Assembly: GCA_949358305.1 (NCBI GenBank)
Contig: OX442315.1
Location: 7,218,427-7,282,426, forward strand
Direction: 5' to 3'
DNA: 64,000 nucleotides
Origin: Strigamia acuminata
Taxonomy: Eukaryota > Arthropoda > Chilopoda > Geophilomorpha > Linotaeniidae
Of this stretch, positions 9,417-21,055 are shown in pieces. A model generated the notes under the pieces. That model did not search any database. It was not told the origin of the DNA and saw only the letters and a list, made by a program, of their open reading frames with translations. How positions within the stretch are numbered: the stretch's first letter is position 1; each line of letters starts with the position of its first letter. The position numbers and the translations under genes are program-made.

Positions 9417-10190
9417 TCAGAGGTCAAGGCGACTAGGTGGCCTGACGCGTCGACCACTCCTGGTTACGACCACTGCTGGTCCATCCGGCATGCTTGGTGG
9501 ATCTGCCGTTGCCCGTCCCTCGCCCGCTGGCGATGGATCCGGTGCCCGCTGGCTCGCTGGTGGATCTCCTCCCGGTGGTGGTGGTAGTTCCTCGCTACCA
9601 TTGGCTGCATTCGGCTCGTCGGATGCGCTCGTCGCTGTCGCCGTCGTCCTTCTGGGTAACTCCGCTTTGGTTCCTCGAATAAAAGCCGTGTTTCTCCGAA
9701 CCTCGCGACCATCAGACAATCGGACCTTGTACGACCTAGGATAGGGCGTCTGCTCGGTGATCAAGCCTGGTTCCCACATGCGATGATCCGCGCGAACTCG
9801 GACTTTCGTCCCCACGTCTATTGGTGGAGCCTTGGTGGCGTTGCGGTCGGAATAAGCCTTCTGCTCGGAGCGAGCGGTTTTCAACGCCGCCTTCACTCCT
9901 CTCTGAACAGACGGTTTGAGTGCCTCCTTGCTCTGCTGCAGATCCGACCTGGTTCGGCGACTGAACAGGCGTTGCGCTGGCGACCCCAAAGTTGCGCTGC
10001 GTGGCGTGTTACGCCAGTTGAGCAATGCTAGACTGATGTCCGACCCGTCCTTGCTACACCTCTTAACGATTCCTTTTGCTGTCTGCACGCTTCTCTCAGC
10101 CAGACCATTCGCCCTCGGAAATTGCGGGGAGGACGTGCGATGCTCGAAATCCCATTCCTCCGCAAATCTGTGAAAGTCGTGTGATGCGTA
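9417..10190 (-). pseudogene. pol: Gypsy #2 integrase, second half of core and C-terminal domain
   Basis: Minus-strand reading from about 10190 gives the part of the integrase core holding the catalytic Glu (N-G-L-A-E-R-S-V-Q, about 10115-10090). The C-terminal chromatin/DNA-binding region follows (G-T-K-V-R-V, then W-E-P-G-L-I) with a Pro-rich tail. The first half of the core lies on the other side of the solo LTR, at 10518-10724. The long open stretch starts at an internal ATG at 10088; that is not the true start. Confidence 0.75.
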
Positions 10191-10195
10191 CTGTG

Positions 10196-10512
10196 TGTTA
10201 ACTTCTCGTACTTATTGTTTGTTATATATTTATGTCGTATTATCAAACGATAATGTTCTCAATTGTTACATGTGTATTTGTTTGCTTTTGCCATTTCACA
10301 TTACGAGTGTTTGCAATGTCTCACATATTTTACTGTTGTAATATGCCTATAGGTGGCACTGTATACTTAAGGAGTCACATGACTTGAGAATAAAGCTCTC
10401 ACTCTATGTTTAGATTCACACCTGTGAACACCTGGCTGATTCTTACCTTTGGACATTTCCCACACCATTGCAGATCTATGCAATTTACACAAGCTTCTAA
10501 GCAATTCTAACA
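10196..10512 (+). mobile_element. Solo LTR (317 bp) inside gypsy #2 integrase
   Basis: Starts TGTTAAC and ends TCTAACA, flanked by the 5-bp duplication CTGTG (10191-10195 and 10513-10517). It carries a poly(A)-type AATAAA near 10390 on the plus strand and a TATA-like TGTATACTTA about 25 bp upstream. It has no internal region, so it is a solo LTR from recombination. It splits the integrase core between the second Asp (S-D-N-G-P) and the Glu. Confidence 0.85.
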
Positions 10513-10517
10513 CTGTG

Positions 10518-10724
10518 GACCGTTGTCCGACACGAAAACTTCCGGTATTCCGTGCACCGAGAACCATGTCTTCAGCTGCCCGATGATGGCCCGCGACGTG
10601 GTGGTGTCTATCTTTACAAAATCGAAAAAACCCAAAATAACTGTCGGTGACGATCACGTACGTGTTCCCATTGCATTCAAATAGGTCAGACGCTACTGTC
10701 TGCTACGCCAAGTCTGGCACTGGC
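10518..10724 (-). pseudogene. pol: Gypsy #2 integrase, first half of catalytic core
   Basis: Minus-strand reading gives the first catalytic Asp (I-V-T-D-S-Y near 10650) and the second in S-D-N-G-P near 10520. An in-frame TAG near 10705 replaces a residue expected in the core. The piece lies between the BEL element at its 5' side and the solo LTR at its 3' side. Confidence 0.7.
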
Positions 10725-11248
10725 TGTGAAAATCGGGTGATTTTACACGTGAATTGTTGATTTTAATTATTAATTTGTGTTTCATTTGTATTGTTCAATT
10801 TGTATTGTTGTTTTAATATTTCCATTTCGATTTGTGAATTCAATGTTAAATTTATGTTTTATCATTTTATTACAATATGTTTTCATTTCCACTTAAATGT
10901 TTTGACCTGTTCTTTTATCAACTGGAATTTCAACTTGTTAATCCTGTAAAGAATGTTATATTTCCTAAAACCGTGAGCGCTCGTGATTGGTCCTTCGAGC
11001 GCGTCATTTGCATTTCGCCATTTTGTAAATGCTTGTGATTGGTTCTCCGAACTCGTCATTTGCATCACCTTTTATCATTTGCATTGAATAAAACTTAGTG
11101 TGCTTTTAAACCTTAAACTGTGTGGTCGTGCTTCCTTTATACTCCGACGCCATTTTGAACATCAACACATTTTCATCATTTGTATCCAGAGAACTTTGGA
11201 AATTAATTGGTAAACTTTGAATAATCTTTATTTACTTCAAGTTTAACA
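10725..11248 (+). repeat. 5' LTR of BEL element
   Basis: Begins TGTGAAAATCGGG and ends GTTTAACA. It contains two GATTGGT (inverted CCAAT) motifs near 10996 and 11038 and a poly(A) signal AATAAA at 11087-11092. Confidence 0.93.
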
Positions 11249-11249
11249 T

Positions 11250-11265
11250 TGGTGCCGAAACCCGG
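11250..11265 (+). other. Primer-binding site of BEL element
   Basis: TGGTGCCGAAACCCGG lies one base after the 5' LTR, where the tRNA primer anneals. The tRNA identity was not determined. Confidence 0.6.
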
Positions 11266-11304
11266 AAACATTTTAAATTCCAAATTCATCTATAATCTAC
11301 TAAA

Positions 11305-11910
11305 ATGGTAAGAAGTTTTGACCTGAAGAACAAAGCATTCCGAGCGGCCATAGTGGTCACAGAAACACTTTTGACCACGGTAACCACTGCACTGAATGGA
11401 CGAGCTGCAATTCCGCAAGCCACAATCGAATTATGGCTGCAACAACTCGAACAGAAGCAGAAACGAGTGCAATTGACGTTCGACGCCACTCTGGACCTAG
11501 CGAAAAGCGACCAAGAGATCGACGACACCGTACAAGCACTCGACGCACTGGAAGACCGTTTGGCCGCATCAAGAGCTGATTTAGGCAGGTACATTCAACT
11601 AAATTACACCCCTAATCTACCCCAGAACATACGACCGAACACGGACGCGCAACCGGCGGACATCGACGCGCTAGCGGCGGCCATTACCGCAGCAGTGACG
11701 GCGGCAACACCACGCGCGACCCCGACGAATGGTCAACCGTTCATCAAACGTAAACCACTCGAAATACCGAAGTTTGACGGACGTAAACCGGAGGAATGGG
11801 GCGGTTTTTGGAAGACATTCTCCATTCAAGTTGGCGACGACGAACAACTGGATGGAACCAACAAATTGCTATATTTGAGAAACTGCTATATTTGGTCGGC
11901 GACGCGTTAG
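11305..11910 (+). pseudogene. gag: BEL Gag, N-terminal part (frameshifted)
   Basis: 201 codons from the first ATG 57 nt after the LTR: a helical, Gln/Leu-rich N-terminus (about 1-100), then a spacer rich in Ala and Thr. The conserved start of the BEL Gag domain follows (P-K-F-D-G ... W-G-G-F-W-K-T-F). The frame is lost near 11870, where a 17-bp segment is almost a repeat of the preceding bases (ttGCTATATTTg twice) and shifts the frame to an early stop. Gag continues in another frame at 11796-14717. Confidence 0.8.
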
Positions 11911-14717
11911 ACGACATCAAGGCACTGGAAATCACCACAGGAAACTACGAGATTGCAATTACGCGCCTGCAAAAGAAATATGGCGATAAAATCGTTCTCG
12001 AAAATAAGTATCTGTCGAATTTGTTAAACTTGCCCTCTGTCAACAGCGATCGAGACCGGATGAGCCTGCAAAAGCTACACAGGCATGTGGAAGTTAACAT
12101 TGAAAATTTAGCTAACATTGACGTCCCTTTGGTGGAGATACAACGTACCATTTTTCCCGTGCTGTCATCCGCCATTCCTCGCAACATCATCATGGAGTAC
12201 GACAAGGACTGCAACGGGGAGAGGTCAATAACAAGGTTGATGGAATGGTTGAGCGACTACCTCGCCAAACACGCCAAGTATGACATGCTGAAAACCCAAT
12301 CGAAGCCAGATACGTCTCACAACAAAACGTCGGAAAAGGACAACAATTCGTTCAACAAAGGACGATTTGGTCGAAAAGAAAAGGAACCTCGATCGGGATC
12401 AGCGTCACAACTATCGGTAATCATAATGAAATGCCAATTTTGTGATTCTGCAGAACATAACCGGAAGAGATGCCCGCTCACGATGGAGGAGAGACGTAAA
12501 AAGCTGCAGAAGAAGGGTATTTGCATGAGATGCCTGGGGAAAGTACCTCACAAGACCGAAGAATGCAGAACTCGCATGAAATGCTACAACTGTGAGGGAG
12601 TACATCACACTCACGTATGCGACACGCCAAAGACTACGGAAGCCGCCGAGGGAGTCACTCACACCAACTCAGTTGTCACCACCTGCCCACCCAAGTCCGA
12701 ATTTTTGATGGTTCAGATGGTGAAAATGACTGGACCAAAGCTGTCAACGTTGGGAGTTTGCTACATCGACGGAGGAGCCCAACGCACATTCATACGGTCT
12801 GAATTAGTTAAAAAACTGAATTTACGAATTTTAGGAACTGAGACGATCAATTTGGCCGTGTTTGGACAAGAGCCCCGATCAGAAGTACGCAACAGAGTTG
12901 AACTAATACTCAGCCCCGCCAATTCAAAGTCGCCAGCCGTCACGATTGAAGCCATTGAAACTGTCCACGTCACGTCCACGCCCGGAGAGCAGCCGAACAA
13001 ACAACTAAAAGCAGAATTACAACGAAGAAAGATTGAGGTGGCCTGCAAACAAGTCGCGCTGCATTCAAAAGAAGTGGACTTACTAATTGGAGTGGACCAT
13101 TACTGGCGAGTGATGACGGGACAGACGGAATTTTTGGAGGAGAATTTGATTGCCGTGAAGACGAAATTCGGTTGGACACTGCACGGACAGACCACAAATG
13201 GAACAAGAGTCATTGCTGCACCGGTGAGAATTAATAAAATTACGCTTACCCCATCAACAGATGACCTTTTGCGCCGGATGTGGGAACTAGAACCGATCGG
13301 AGTCCGCCACGAGTCAGTCGAAACGAACGACGATACTGAAACGTTGGAAAAATTCGAAAAGGCCATCAAGTGGACGGGATCAAACTATTCAGTAGAACTG
13401 CCGTGGATCGTGAACAGCAATGAACTGGACAACAACTATCGAGGCGCCGAACAGCGCACCATGTCATTAATCCGTCGTTTCAGAAAACAACCCAATCTGT
13501 ACTTAGAATACAAAAAAGTAATTGACGAGCAATTAAAAACAGGCATTGTTGAAGAAGTTCCGAGTCGAACAGCAACGGGGCCCATTTACTACATGCCGCA
13601 CAGTCCAGTGATCAAGGAAGAACGCGTAACCACGAAATTAAGAATTGTGTTTGATGCATCATCGCATCGGAAAGGACATCTCTCCTTGAACGACTGTTTG
13701 TCGAAGGGAGTTAATTTTTTGCCATCACTAATATTTGTACTACTAGGATTTCGTCTTGGAAGAGTGGCCATCGTGGGAGACATCAAGAAGGCATTTCACA
13801 TGATTGAAATCGCTTTGAAAGATCGCGACGCAACGAGGTTTTTCTGGATTGATGAGAACTGGGACGGCGTAGGAAAAGCACTGCTGAAAATACTACGGCA
13901 AACACGAGTGTTATTTGGCGCTACCCCGAGCCCATTCCTGTTGTGCGCGACCATTCGTCACCATCTACGCAAATTCGAAAAACAATACCCCGAAACTGTA
14001 AAATTATTGCTCCGATGTCTGTATGTGGACGACTTCATTTCATCACTCAAGAACGTCGCTGAAGCATTGGTAACTTTCCGACAATCTAATCTAATTTTCG
14101 CAGCAGCAGGCATGGAACTCGCCAAGTGGCAAACCAATTCACCGAAATTAAGAACCAAATTTCGCGAAGAAAACCCTGCCGACGCTCTACTGATGTCGGA
14201 TGAAGAAACCAAAGTGTTGGGGATCAGGTGGAATCCAAACTCGGACAAATTGGGACTGGCAGTCGAGGAAACTTGCCCGCCCTGCAAGAAGATAACAAAA
14301 AGGGAAGTAATAAAATTGACAGCCCAAATATTTGACCCTTTAGGATTTGCTACACCGTTCACTGTGACTGCACGCATGTTTTTCCAGTCCCTATGGCTCA
14401 AGAATTTGCCATGGGACGACGAGTTGGACAAAGAACTACACACCGACTGGAAGAAATGGACCAACAAAATCCCCACGTTGAAAAATATTCGAATTCCTCG
14501 ATGGCTAGGATTGGACGAGTTTGACCAGTGCGAAGTGCACATATTCTGCGACGCGAGTCCAAAAGCATACGGAGCAGTCGCATATATTCAGAACAGTAAC
14601 GGTGATTTAATTGAAACTTGTTTTATGCTTTCAAAGTGTCGTGTAGCTCCTGTAAAACCTCTAACGTCTCGAACTCATGGGAGCGTTGATTGCTGTGCGC
14701 CTCTCCGACCAAATTAA
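11796..14717 (+). pseudogene. pol: BEL Gag-Pol: Gag domain, zinc knuckles, protease, RT, RNase H
   Basis: 973 codons, of which roughly the first 25 are out-of-frame sequence before the 17-bp repeat. The order is: DUF1759-type Gag domain (about residues 28-190); two CCHC-like knuckles (about 212-265, C-x2-C ... H ... C); aspartyl protease with I-D-G-G-A (about 323); RT with Y-V-D-D at about 743; and RNase H start F-C-D-A-S (about 917). At 14660-14680 a small deletion shifts the frame, ending it at 14717. The integrase part continues at 14677 in the next frame. Confidence 0.88.
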
Positions 14718-16329
14718 GGAGTTGGTGACGCCAGGTGAAATGTTTTTTTGGACAGATTCGCAAATATGCCTCCACTGGATTGGAAACACGTCCAAACGAC
14801 CACCAACCTTCGTGCATAATCGAGTCTTGGAAATAAGGGAAAAATCGAGAATTGAAGAATGGAAACACGTTCCTGGAATAGAAAATCCATCTGACCGCCT
14901 AACGAGGGGAATGGACGCAGAAGCAATGATTTCCGACCGACTTTGGTGGCAAGGGCCAGATTGGCTGCGTGGAAGCCGCCAGAATTGGCCAAAGGTGCTG
15001 CCAGATACAGTCGAGGAGCAAGACGATGAGGAAACTGCAGAAATTCACGTCGAGGCGGTGCAGACAACAACAATTAATATTTTTCCGTTTGACAGGTTTG
15101 GATCGCTGTCAAAGGCAATCCGAACACTGGCATGGGTTTTCAGGTTTGCAGACAATGCTGGGAAACGGCAAACAGATGCCAACCAACGCAATCGAGGTCC
15201 ATTGAGGGCAGCCGAGCTGAAACGTGCGAAACTCAGCTTAATTGGAATCGCACAAACAGAAGTTTATGGCCGAGAAATCGAAAGGATGAAAGATGGCAAG
15301 CCAGTTCATGGAGAATCGAAGCTGCGAGACCTGAATCCACGACTCAACGAAATGGGACTGATTGAGCTGCGGAATAGACTGCATGAATCGCGAGACTTGC
15401 CCACCGCAACACAACCTTTGATTTTGCCCCATAAACACAAACTGACTGAACTAATTTTGCAATTCTCACATTTACAGGTCCTCCATTGCGGGCTGACATC
15501 CACGCTATCCAAGTTTCGGGAAAACTACTGGACACCATCCGCAAGGAGGACCTTGAAGACGATGTTGGAACAATGCGTCGTCTGCAAAAAAATCAACGGA
15601 CGTCTGATGCGAGAAGTGCCAGGCGCCCTCCCAGCCGACAGGACGTCAAAAACTCAGCCGTTCGCTGTCACCGGAGTCGACTTCGCAAGACCAATAATAG
15701 TGAAGGGACGGAAAACTAAATCGTATGTAGCTGTATTTACTTGTGCAACCATTCGGGCAGTCCACTTGGAATTGGTGCCCTCACTGGCAACTACGGACTT
15801 TTTGGGAGCATTTGAGCGCTTTATTGTTCGCAGGGGACTACCGAAAATAATATATAGTGACAACGGGACCACGTTCCACCGCGCCCACAAAGAACTAGCT
15901 TCACTCTTAAACCACACGAAGAACGAGACGTTTCGAAACTATTTGGCCCAAAAGGGAATCGAATGGAGGTTCATCGTCGAGAATGGACCTTGGTGGGGCG
16001 GCTTCTGGGAGCGGATGGTACAGACCGTGAAAAGGTGTTTGCAAAAAGCCATCGGATCCGCACATCTGAATTTTTACCAACTCGGAACATTTCTGGCGCA
16101 AACCGAAGCCGTGATAAATCGTAGACCGATTACCTACGTCTACGACAACCCGGAGGAATTTGAACCGCTCACACCCGCACATTTCTTGACCGGCGTGATG
16201 CTGACCCACCTGCCTGATTCAGGAGCGACTGAAGACCACGAGCCGACGCAGAAAGAGTTTGTCCGTCAGTGGCGTTACCAACAACGTGTGCTACTGTCGT
16301 TTTGGACGCGTTGTCTCGCGAGTACCTAA
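14677..16329 (+). pseudogene. pol: BEL integrase region
   Basis: 550 codons: the end of RNase H (T-D-S-Q about residue 30), then an H-H-C-C zinc-binding domain (about 245-305, ending C-V-V-C). The D-D-E core follows: Asp in G-V-D-F near 334, Asp in Y-S-D-N-G near 393 and Glu in F-W-E-R near 444. The W-W-G-G-F-W-E motif is characteristic of Pao/BEL integrases. A one-base deletion near 16310 moves the end of the protein into the frame at 16269-16580. Confidence 0.88.
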
Positions 16330-16580
16330 CAGACCTGAAAATTCAGACGGGAAAGTCGAACACTCAGGAACTTAAATTGAACGATATCGTTATTGTGGAG
16401 GAACCATTTAAACCACGTCTAAAATGGAAAATGGGTAGGGTGGTCGAAGTTAAACGGGGTCGAGACGACAAGATCAGATCGTGCAAATTAGTGCTCGCCA
16501 ACGGAGAAAACCTGCGTCGACCAATACAACGTCTTGTACGTCTGGAAGTGGAGTCGGACAACTCCCGCCCGGCAGTGTGA
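16269..16580 (+). pseudogene. pol: BEL Pol C-terminal domain (DUF5641-like)
   Basis: The real homology starts at about 16316, after the frameshift (S-R-E-Y-L). It contains the L-K-W-K-M-G-R-V-V core and R-P-I-Q-R-L-V-R-L end typical of the domain that closes BEL Pol proteins. It ends four bases into the 3' LTR. Confidence 0.75.
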
Positions 16581-17099
16581 AAATCGGGTGATTTTACACG
16601 TGAATTGTTGATTTTAATTATTAATTTGTGTTTCATTTGTATTGTTCAATTTGTATTGTTGTTTTAATATTTCCATTTCGATTTGTGAATTCAATGTTAA
16701 ATTTATGTTTTATCATTTTATTACAATATGTTTTCATTTCCACTTAAATGTTTTGACCTGTTCTTTTATCAACTGGAATTTCAACTTGTTAATCCTGTAA
16801 AGAATGTTATATTTCCTAAAACCGTGAGCGCTCGTGATTGGTCCTTCGAGCACGTCATTTGCATTTCGCCATTTTGTAAATGCTTGTGATTGGTTCTCCG
16901 AACTCGTCATTTGCATCACCTTTTATCATTTGCATTGAATAAAATTTAGTGTGCTTTTAAACCTTAAACTGTGTGGTCGTGCTTCCTTTATACTCCGACG
17001 CCATTTTGAACATCAACACATTTTCATCATTTGTATCCAGAGAACTTTGGAAATTAATTGGTAAACTTTGAATAATCTTTATTTACTTCAAGTTTAACA
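16576..17099 (+). repeat. 3' LTR of BEL element
   Basis: Same 524 bp as 10725-11248, with two substitutions seen (one in the region near 16850, one near 16945). Confidence 0.93.
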
Positions 17100-17601
17100 C
17101 TGGCTTCGTCATGATTGGTTCCTTGTTTGTATCTCTTTGGGTTTGTTGACAAATTGCGCATCGTTCAATCTGTTCCTGGATGTGCTGTGCCATTCCCCGC
17201 CAAAAGACTGCCTCTCTTGCGCGTCGAATTGACGATGCGATACCAAAATGTCCCTGATGAATTCGCTGCAAATAATGCCTATGCAGCGATGCCGGAATTA
17301 TTGGTCTCGTGCTTTTGACTAGAATCCCGTCGTAATAGCTGATCTGATCGCGGAAATTCCAGTAGGGTTCTGTGAGACAGAATTTGAGTTGCGATCTCAC
17401 TTCCGGCCATCCTTCCATGACTACTTCTCGTAGAGCCTGCAACTCTCGATCTTGAGCTGTTGCAGCTTGCAATTCGGTTTTGGCACGCGACGACATGGGC
17501 AGCACCATCTGCACTTGAAGCTCCTCTCTGTCCTCCTCAGCTGGTACCAGCGTGCAATCTTGGCTGAGCATGTCCGCCAAGGGAATGTCGGTGCCCTTCA
17601 C
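17100..17601 (-). pseudogene. pol: Gypsy #2 pol: end of RNase H, integrase zinc domain
   Basis: Minus-strand piece reading into the BEL insertion. It holds the segment linking RNase H to integrase and the H-H-C-C zinc domain (L-H-R-H-Y-L ... H-Q-G-H-F-G ... C-A-I-C). It stops where the BEL LTR begins; the core domain resumes at 10724. An in-frame TAG near 17625 separates it from the upstream RNase H part. Confidence 0.8.
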
Positions 17602-19094
17602 GTATTTGATTTCGGGTGCATATGACTAAATTTCGAAAAAGATGCGCTGCAATCTTGGTGGCATCTTGTCGATTGTCTTCTTCGCAATCGCCTCAGCGGT
17701 TTGTGATCGGTTTCCACGGTCAACTTTTTGCCGAAAATATATTCGTGAAATTTCTTGCAACCGAACCTGATTGCATACGCCTCTTTTTCGATCTGCGGGT
17801 AATTCTGCTGGCTGCTGGTCAGCGCTTGCGATGCGTAACTGATCGGTCTTCCCGCTTGCAACAATGTTGCTCCCACGGCGTATGACCTCGCGTCCACTGA
17901 CAGAATCACATCTTTGTTGACGTCGTAATATGCAAGTGTCGGAAGCTTCTTGATGACCTCTCGGAGCGTGTCGAACGCTGCCTGTTGCTCATCTGCCCAT
18001 TCGTATGCTACGCCAACCTCGCCGGCAACTGACGTCGTTTCGTTGGCGTACGACATGAGGCGCTGAACTCGCGATGGTTGAACGCTCTTGCCCAAATTTT
18101 TGATCACTGACATGGGCAAAACGTTGCATTGGGCCTCGGTGTCCAGTTTCATGGATACGTGTGCTCGTGACTCGATCTCGACGTCTTCAAACCAGTCGCC
18201 GCCCGTGTTGGCGCACACCGTGACTTCGCCGATGTACAACGTCGATCCGTCGCTGTCACCATCATGCCGCTCGACCGTGTTGATCTTTTTCGTCACCGGC
18301 TCTTTGGTAGATGCTGGTTTCCTCTCCTTGCCGCCGCCTCTGCAACAAATAGCAAAATGATTTTGTTTAGTGCATTTGTTGCAAGTTTTCCCATATGCTG
18401 GACACTGGCGCGGTGGATGCTTGCAACCGCAGTTGCCGCAATTCTTGGATGAGGTGTTCGACCGGTCATAGCTGCTACTCTTTTGTTTCTGAATCACGCT
18501 GACTGTCTGCGTGACCTTGGCTCCGGCCGTTTCGATTTGTTTCGTTGCCTTTTCAGATGATCGGGCCATGTTGATCGCTTTTGTCAACGTCAATCCATTC
18601 TCCTGGAGTAGGCGCTTGCGTAAATCTTCATCCGTGATGTCAAAAACTATTTTGTCTCTCAGCAGGCCGTCAGCGATGTCCCCGTAGCTGCATTCTTTCA
18701 TGGCTGTGTGAGCTGCCGTCAGGAATTCGTCGAACGGCTGTCCATCTGCCTGGGTCAGTTTGTTGAACTGATACCTCACAAATGATTCATTGACTGCTGG
18801 TGCGAAACGAGCCTCAAACTTGCCAGCTACCGTGGCTAATACCTTTGCTCCAGCTGCTGTTAGGCCAAAAGTGTCATAAATTCGGGCTGCATCCTCGCCA
18901 ATACAACTCATGAATGCTGCAACCTGGACCCCTTGTGGCTGCTTATCAAGGTACACTGATGTTGCGTACCACTTGAAACTTCTATACCAGGTTTTCCAGT
19001 TGGTGGCCATGTTGTCAGGTGTGACCACCAGGGGTTTGGGTGGCCTGATGCCTGGTACACCCTTATTTTGATTATCTGGGTCATTGTTAGCCAT
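17598..19094 (-). pseudogene. gag: Gypsy #2 Gag-protease fused to RNase H; RT deleted
   Basis: 498 codons. Gag capsid-like domain (about 25-190), cysteine-rich zinc knuckles (about 222-255, C-x2-C-x-C ... C), and protease with D-T-E-A (about 315). At about residue 362 the frame passes directly from the end of the protease to the RT/RNase H boundary (W-A-D-E-Q-Q-A-A-F), then RNase H (V-D-A-R-S, later T-D-H-K-P). The whole polymerase domain is absent without loss of frame. Near residue 460 the frame slips and the last codons are nonsense. Confidence 0.82.
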
Positions 19095-19168
19095 ATTTCA
19101 CATATAACCTGGTCTGCCAGTGTTCTCCAGGTGTTCTTCCTCTTAGATCTGGTGGATTTGTGTCCTAA

Positions 19169-19186
19169 CCACCACTTCTGACACCA
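19169..19186 (-). other. Primer-binding site of gypsy #2
   Basis: Minus-strand TGGTGTCAGAAGTGGTGG begins directly at the LTR end, where a tRNA 3' end would pair. Confidence 0.6.
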
Positions 19187-19294
19187 TGTAACATGTCTAT
19201 GTTGAGAGAGAAAGCATGAGCGCGTTGGTTGCGATTTAGGTAACTTTACTAACTGCCGATAGGTGGCGCCACTGACTGGGCGCACTATGTTACA
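19187..19294 (-). repeat. 5' LTR of gypsy #2 (108 bp)
   Basis: Identical by eye to 9141-9248. Target duplication GTAGT follows at 19295-19299. Confidence 0.92.
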
Positions 19295-19299
19295 GTAGT

Positions 19300-20676
19300 C
19301 AGGTTAATGTCGAACGATCAAAAATTCGTCCGCAATGTACAGTAACCATTCACCTATTGCCAATCCATAAAAACGAGAACGAAAAGTAATTTAATCAATA
19401 AATTCAAAACTTGTTGACCAAGGCATACACCACTATTTCTATTTCCATGTCAGTTTTAAATAAATTAAAATAAGTATGACATTATACTCTTTCACTACTG
19501 TCGTAGTAAACACAATTTTCCTTTATTTTGGTATATTATTTCAATTCTTACTCTGAATGCGAAGCCAACTCGAGCAGGTTCACTGTAAATAATATATCAT
19601 AGCTAAAGTAGATATCTACAGTTGTTGAACCTGTTTTGCAATATATACTACGCTTGGCCGCACCAAACAAATTGACCAAGGCCGTCAAATTAGAAAGCAG
19701 GTATTGAAAAATCCATGAATTTTTATTTTACAATTATATTTATATTTAGGTATTTTTCTTTTAAAGATCTTGGAAGTTGGTTCATAAAAGATCCAATCGA
19801 ACGGAGTCCTGTTATCTTGCTGTTAGAGTTACGGCGAAATAAAGACGAAATACATACAGCTTGGACAAAGCATACAGCTAATAACGTAGAAGGCCCAACC
19901 AAATAAAAGCACAGAAAATAGAGTAAATATAAGAAATTAATTACAGGTAAATAAATAGTATACCGGGTACAGAGAAATACATTCATAATTAATTAAAAAT
20001 TCTTACGTTTTGAATGATCTTTAAAATTATTCCGGCGACTTTCTTAGTTCCGCATCGCCTTTTCTGCTAAGTTGGCGTTGTTTGGATAGCGCCGAAGCCC
20101 GTTCAAGAGTCTACGCCTCTAATTTCTTTTAACCACTTTCTTGGAAGTATCTGCCTGATTTCGAAATAATTACGAAATAGAGTGTGGATACATGCAATGG
20201 AATCATAGTGGCGGGCAACCATTCAGGATTACTGGAGGATCGAGCATGTCGCTAGGTGAGTTCCGACACGATAATAATGGTAGTTTAGGCCTTTTTTTCC
20301 ATGTTGAATTAACAATACAAAATTGTAATCCATCTCCAAAATCATGGACACCTACAGTATTATACATCAGCTTCTATTAAAGTTTAATGTTGCATTTCCG
20401 TCTAGACATTTCTTCTTGTCTGTACATCCAAATTTTTCTTTTTGGCGTAACCTTTAATTACATCGACTGTGTCTGATGTGTAGGAATAAATCAATTGGTT
20501 GTTGATTCAAATGCAACTTTATTGGACAGAGTTCAAAATATATGTATAATACCCGAGCAGTTAATAGCAGAATATTCTTTTGATTAATGACAAAGTTTAC
20601 ACTCAAGGACCGAAAGTAGATGGTCAAGTGGTACATACTGATAAGTGCAATTAAGTAAATAATAACCGATTCATAT
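19300..20676. other. 3' flank of DEG/ENaC gene A
   Basis: No gene recognised. Segments from about 19746 to 20450 align with 47487-48300 downstream of gene B, including a shared block around TTCCGCATCGCCTTTTCTGC. The 3' UTR of gene A should lie at about 20500-20676. Confidence 0.5.
20518..20523 (-). terminator. Poly(A) signal of DEG/ENaC gene A
   Basis: AATAAA on the minus strand about 155 nt after the stop codon. The same signal is at 48739-48744 after gene B. Confidence 0.5.
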
Positions 20677-21055
20677 TTAAGATTTAGAAAAGTTAAACTT
20701 ACGTAAGAAATTTTCCAGCATATGAAACAGTGTTAGAGCAGATATTCCAAGAAAAAAGCCAAAAATTGACCCAATGTCGCAAATTAATTTGACCAATGGC
20801 ACAGACAACTGTTGTTGAATAATTTCTCTCAAGTCATTTTCAAGTTGAATTACTGTACCTACAATATTCATGTCTTGTGGTATTTTAAAATTTTCAGTGA
20901 ATGGTATGTAAATTGTATCTTCACACGGTGGATTGCAGCCACACCTGTGCACAGCGTCAACATTGAGATGCACATTTAAGTATGACCGGCGTGCTTTTTT
21001 GGCTTCAATCGATGTTTTACAATCAGGCAAATGTGATGAATTGTAAAAAGGCAAT
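20677..21055 (-). CDS. Gene A exon 12: palm and TM2 of unit 2
   Basis: Phase 2 start after a TATACCAG acceptor. It encodes L-P-F-Y-N, a C-G-C-N-P-P-C motif, then TM2 with the filter in G-F-F-L-G-I-S, and a short cytosolic tail. Confidence 0.85.

Larger units (their letters stand above)
10725..17099 (+). mobile_element. BEL/Pao LTR retrotransposon, complete, three frameshifts
   Basis: Two 524-bp LTRs (10725-11248, 16576-17099) differ at two positions by eye. They are flanked by the 5-bp duplication CTGGC (10720-10724, 17100-17104). Inside are Gag with zinc knuckles, an aspartyl protease, RT with Y-V-D-D, RNase H, a BEL-type integrase and a C-terminal DUF5641-like domain. It is inserted antisense into the integrase of gypsy #2. 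The coding region is broken three times (near 11870, 14665 and 16310). Confidence 0.95.
9141..19294 (-). mobile_element. Ty3/gypsy LTR retrotransposon #2 with nested insertions
   Basis: Bounded by 108-bp LTRs identical by eye (9141-9248 and 19187-19294), each with termini TGTAACAT/ATGTTACA. Both are flanked by the 5-bp duplication GTAGT (9136-9140, 19295-19299). On the minus strand Gag and protease come first, then RNase H fused directly where RT should be, then integrase. Integrase is split by a BEL element (10725-17099) and by a solo LTR (10196-10512). A G-rich polypurine tract precedes the 3' LTR (9249-9255). It is not autonomous: RT is missing. Confidence 0.93.

Noticed and set aside
9464-9744. 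Several overlapping ORFs on both strands around 9464-9744
   Set aside because: They are shadows of the integrase C-terminal tail of gypsy #2, which has high GC here.
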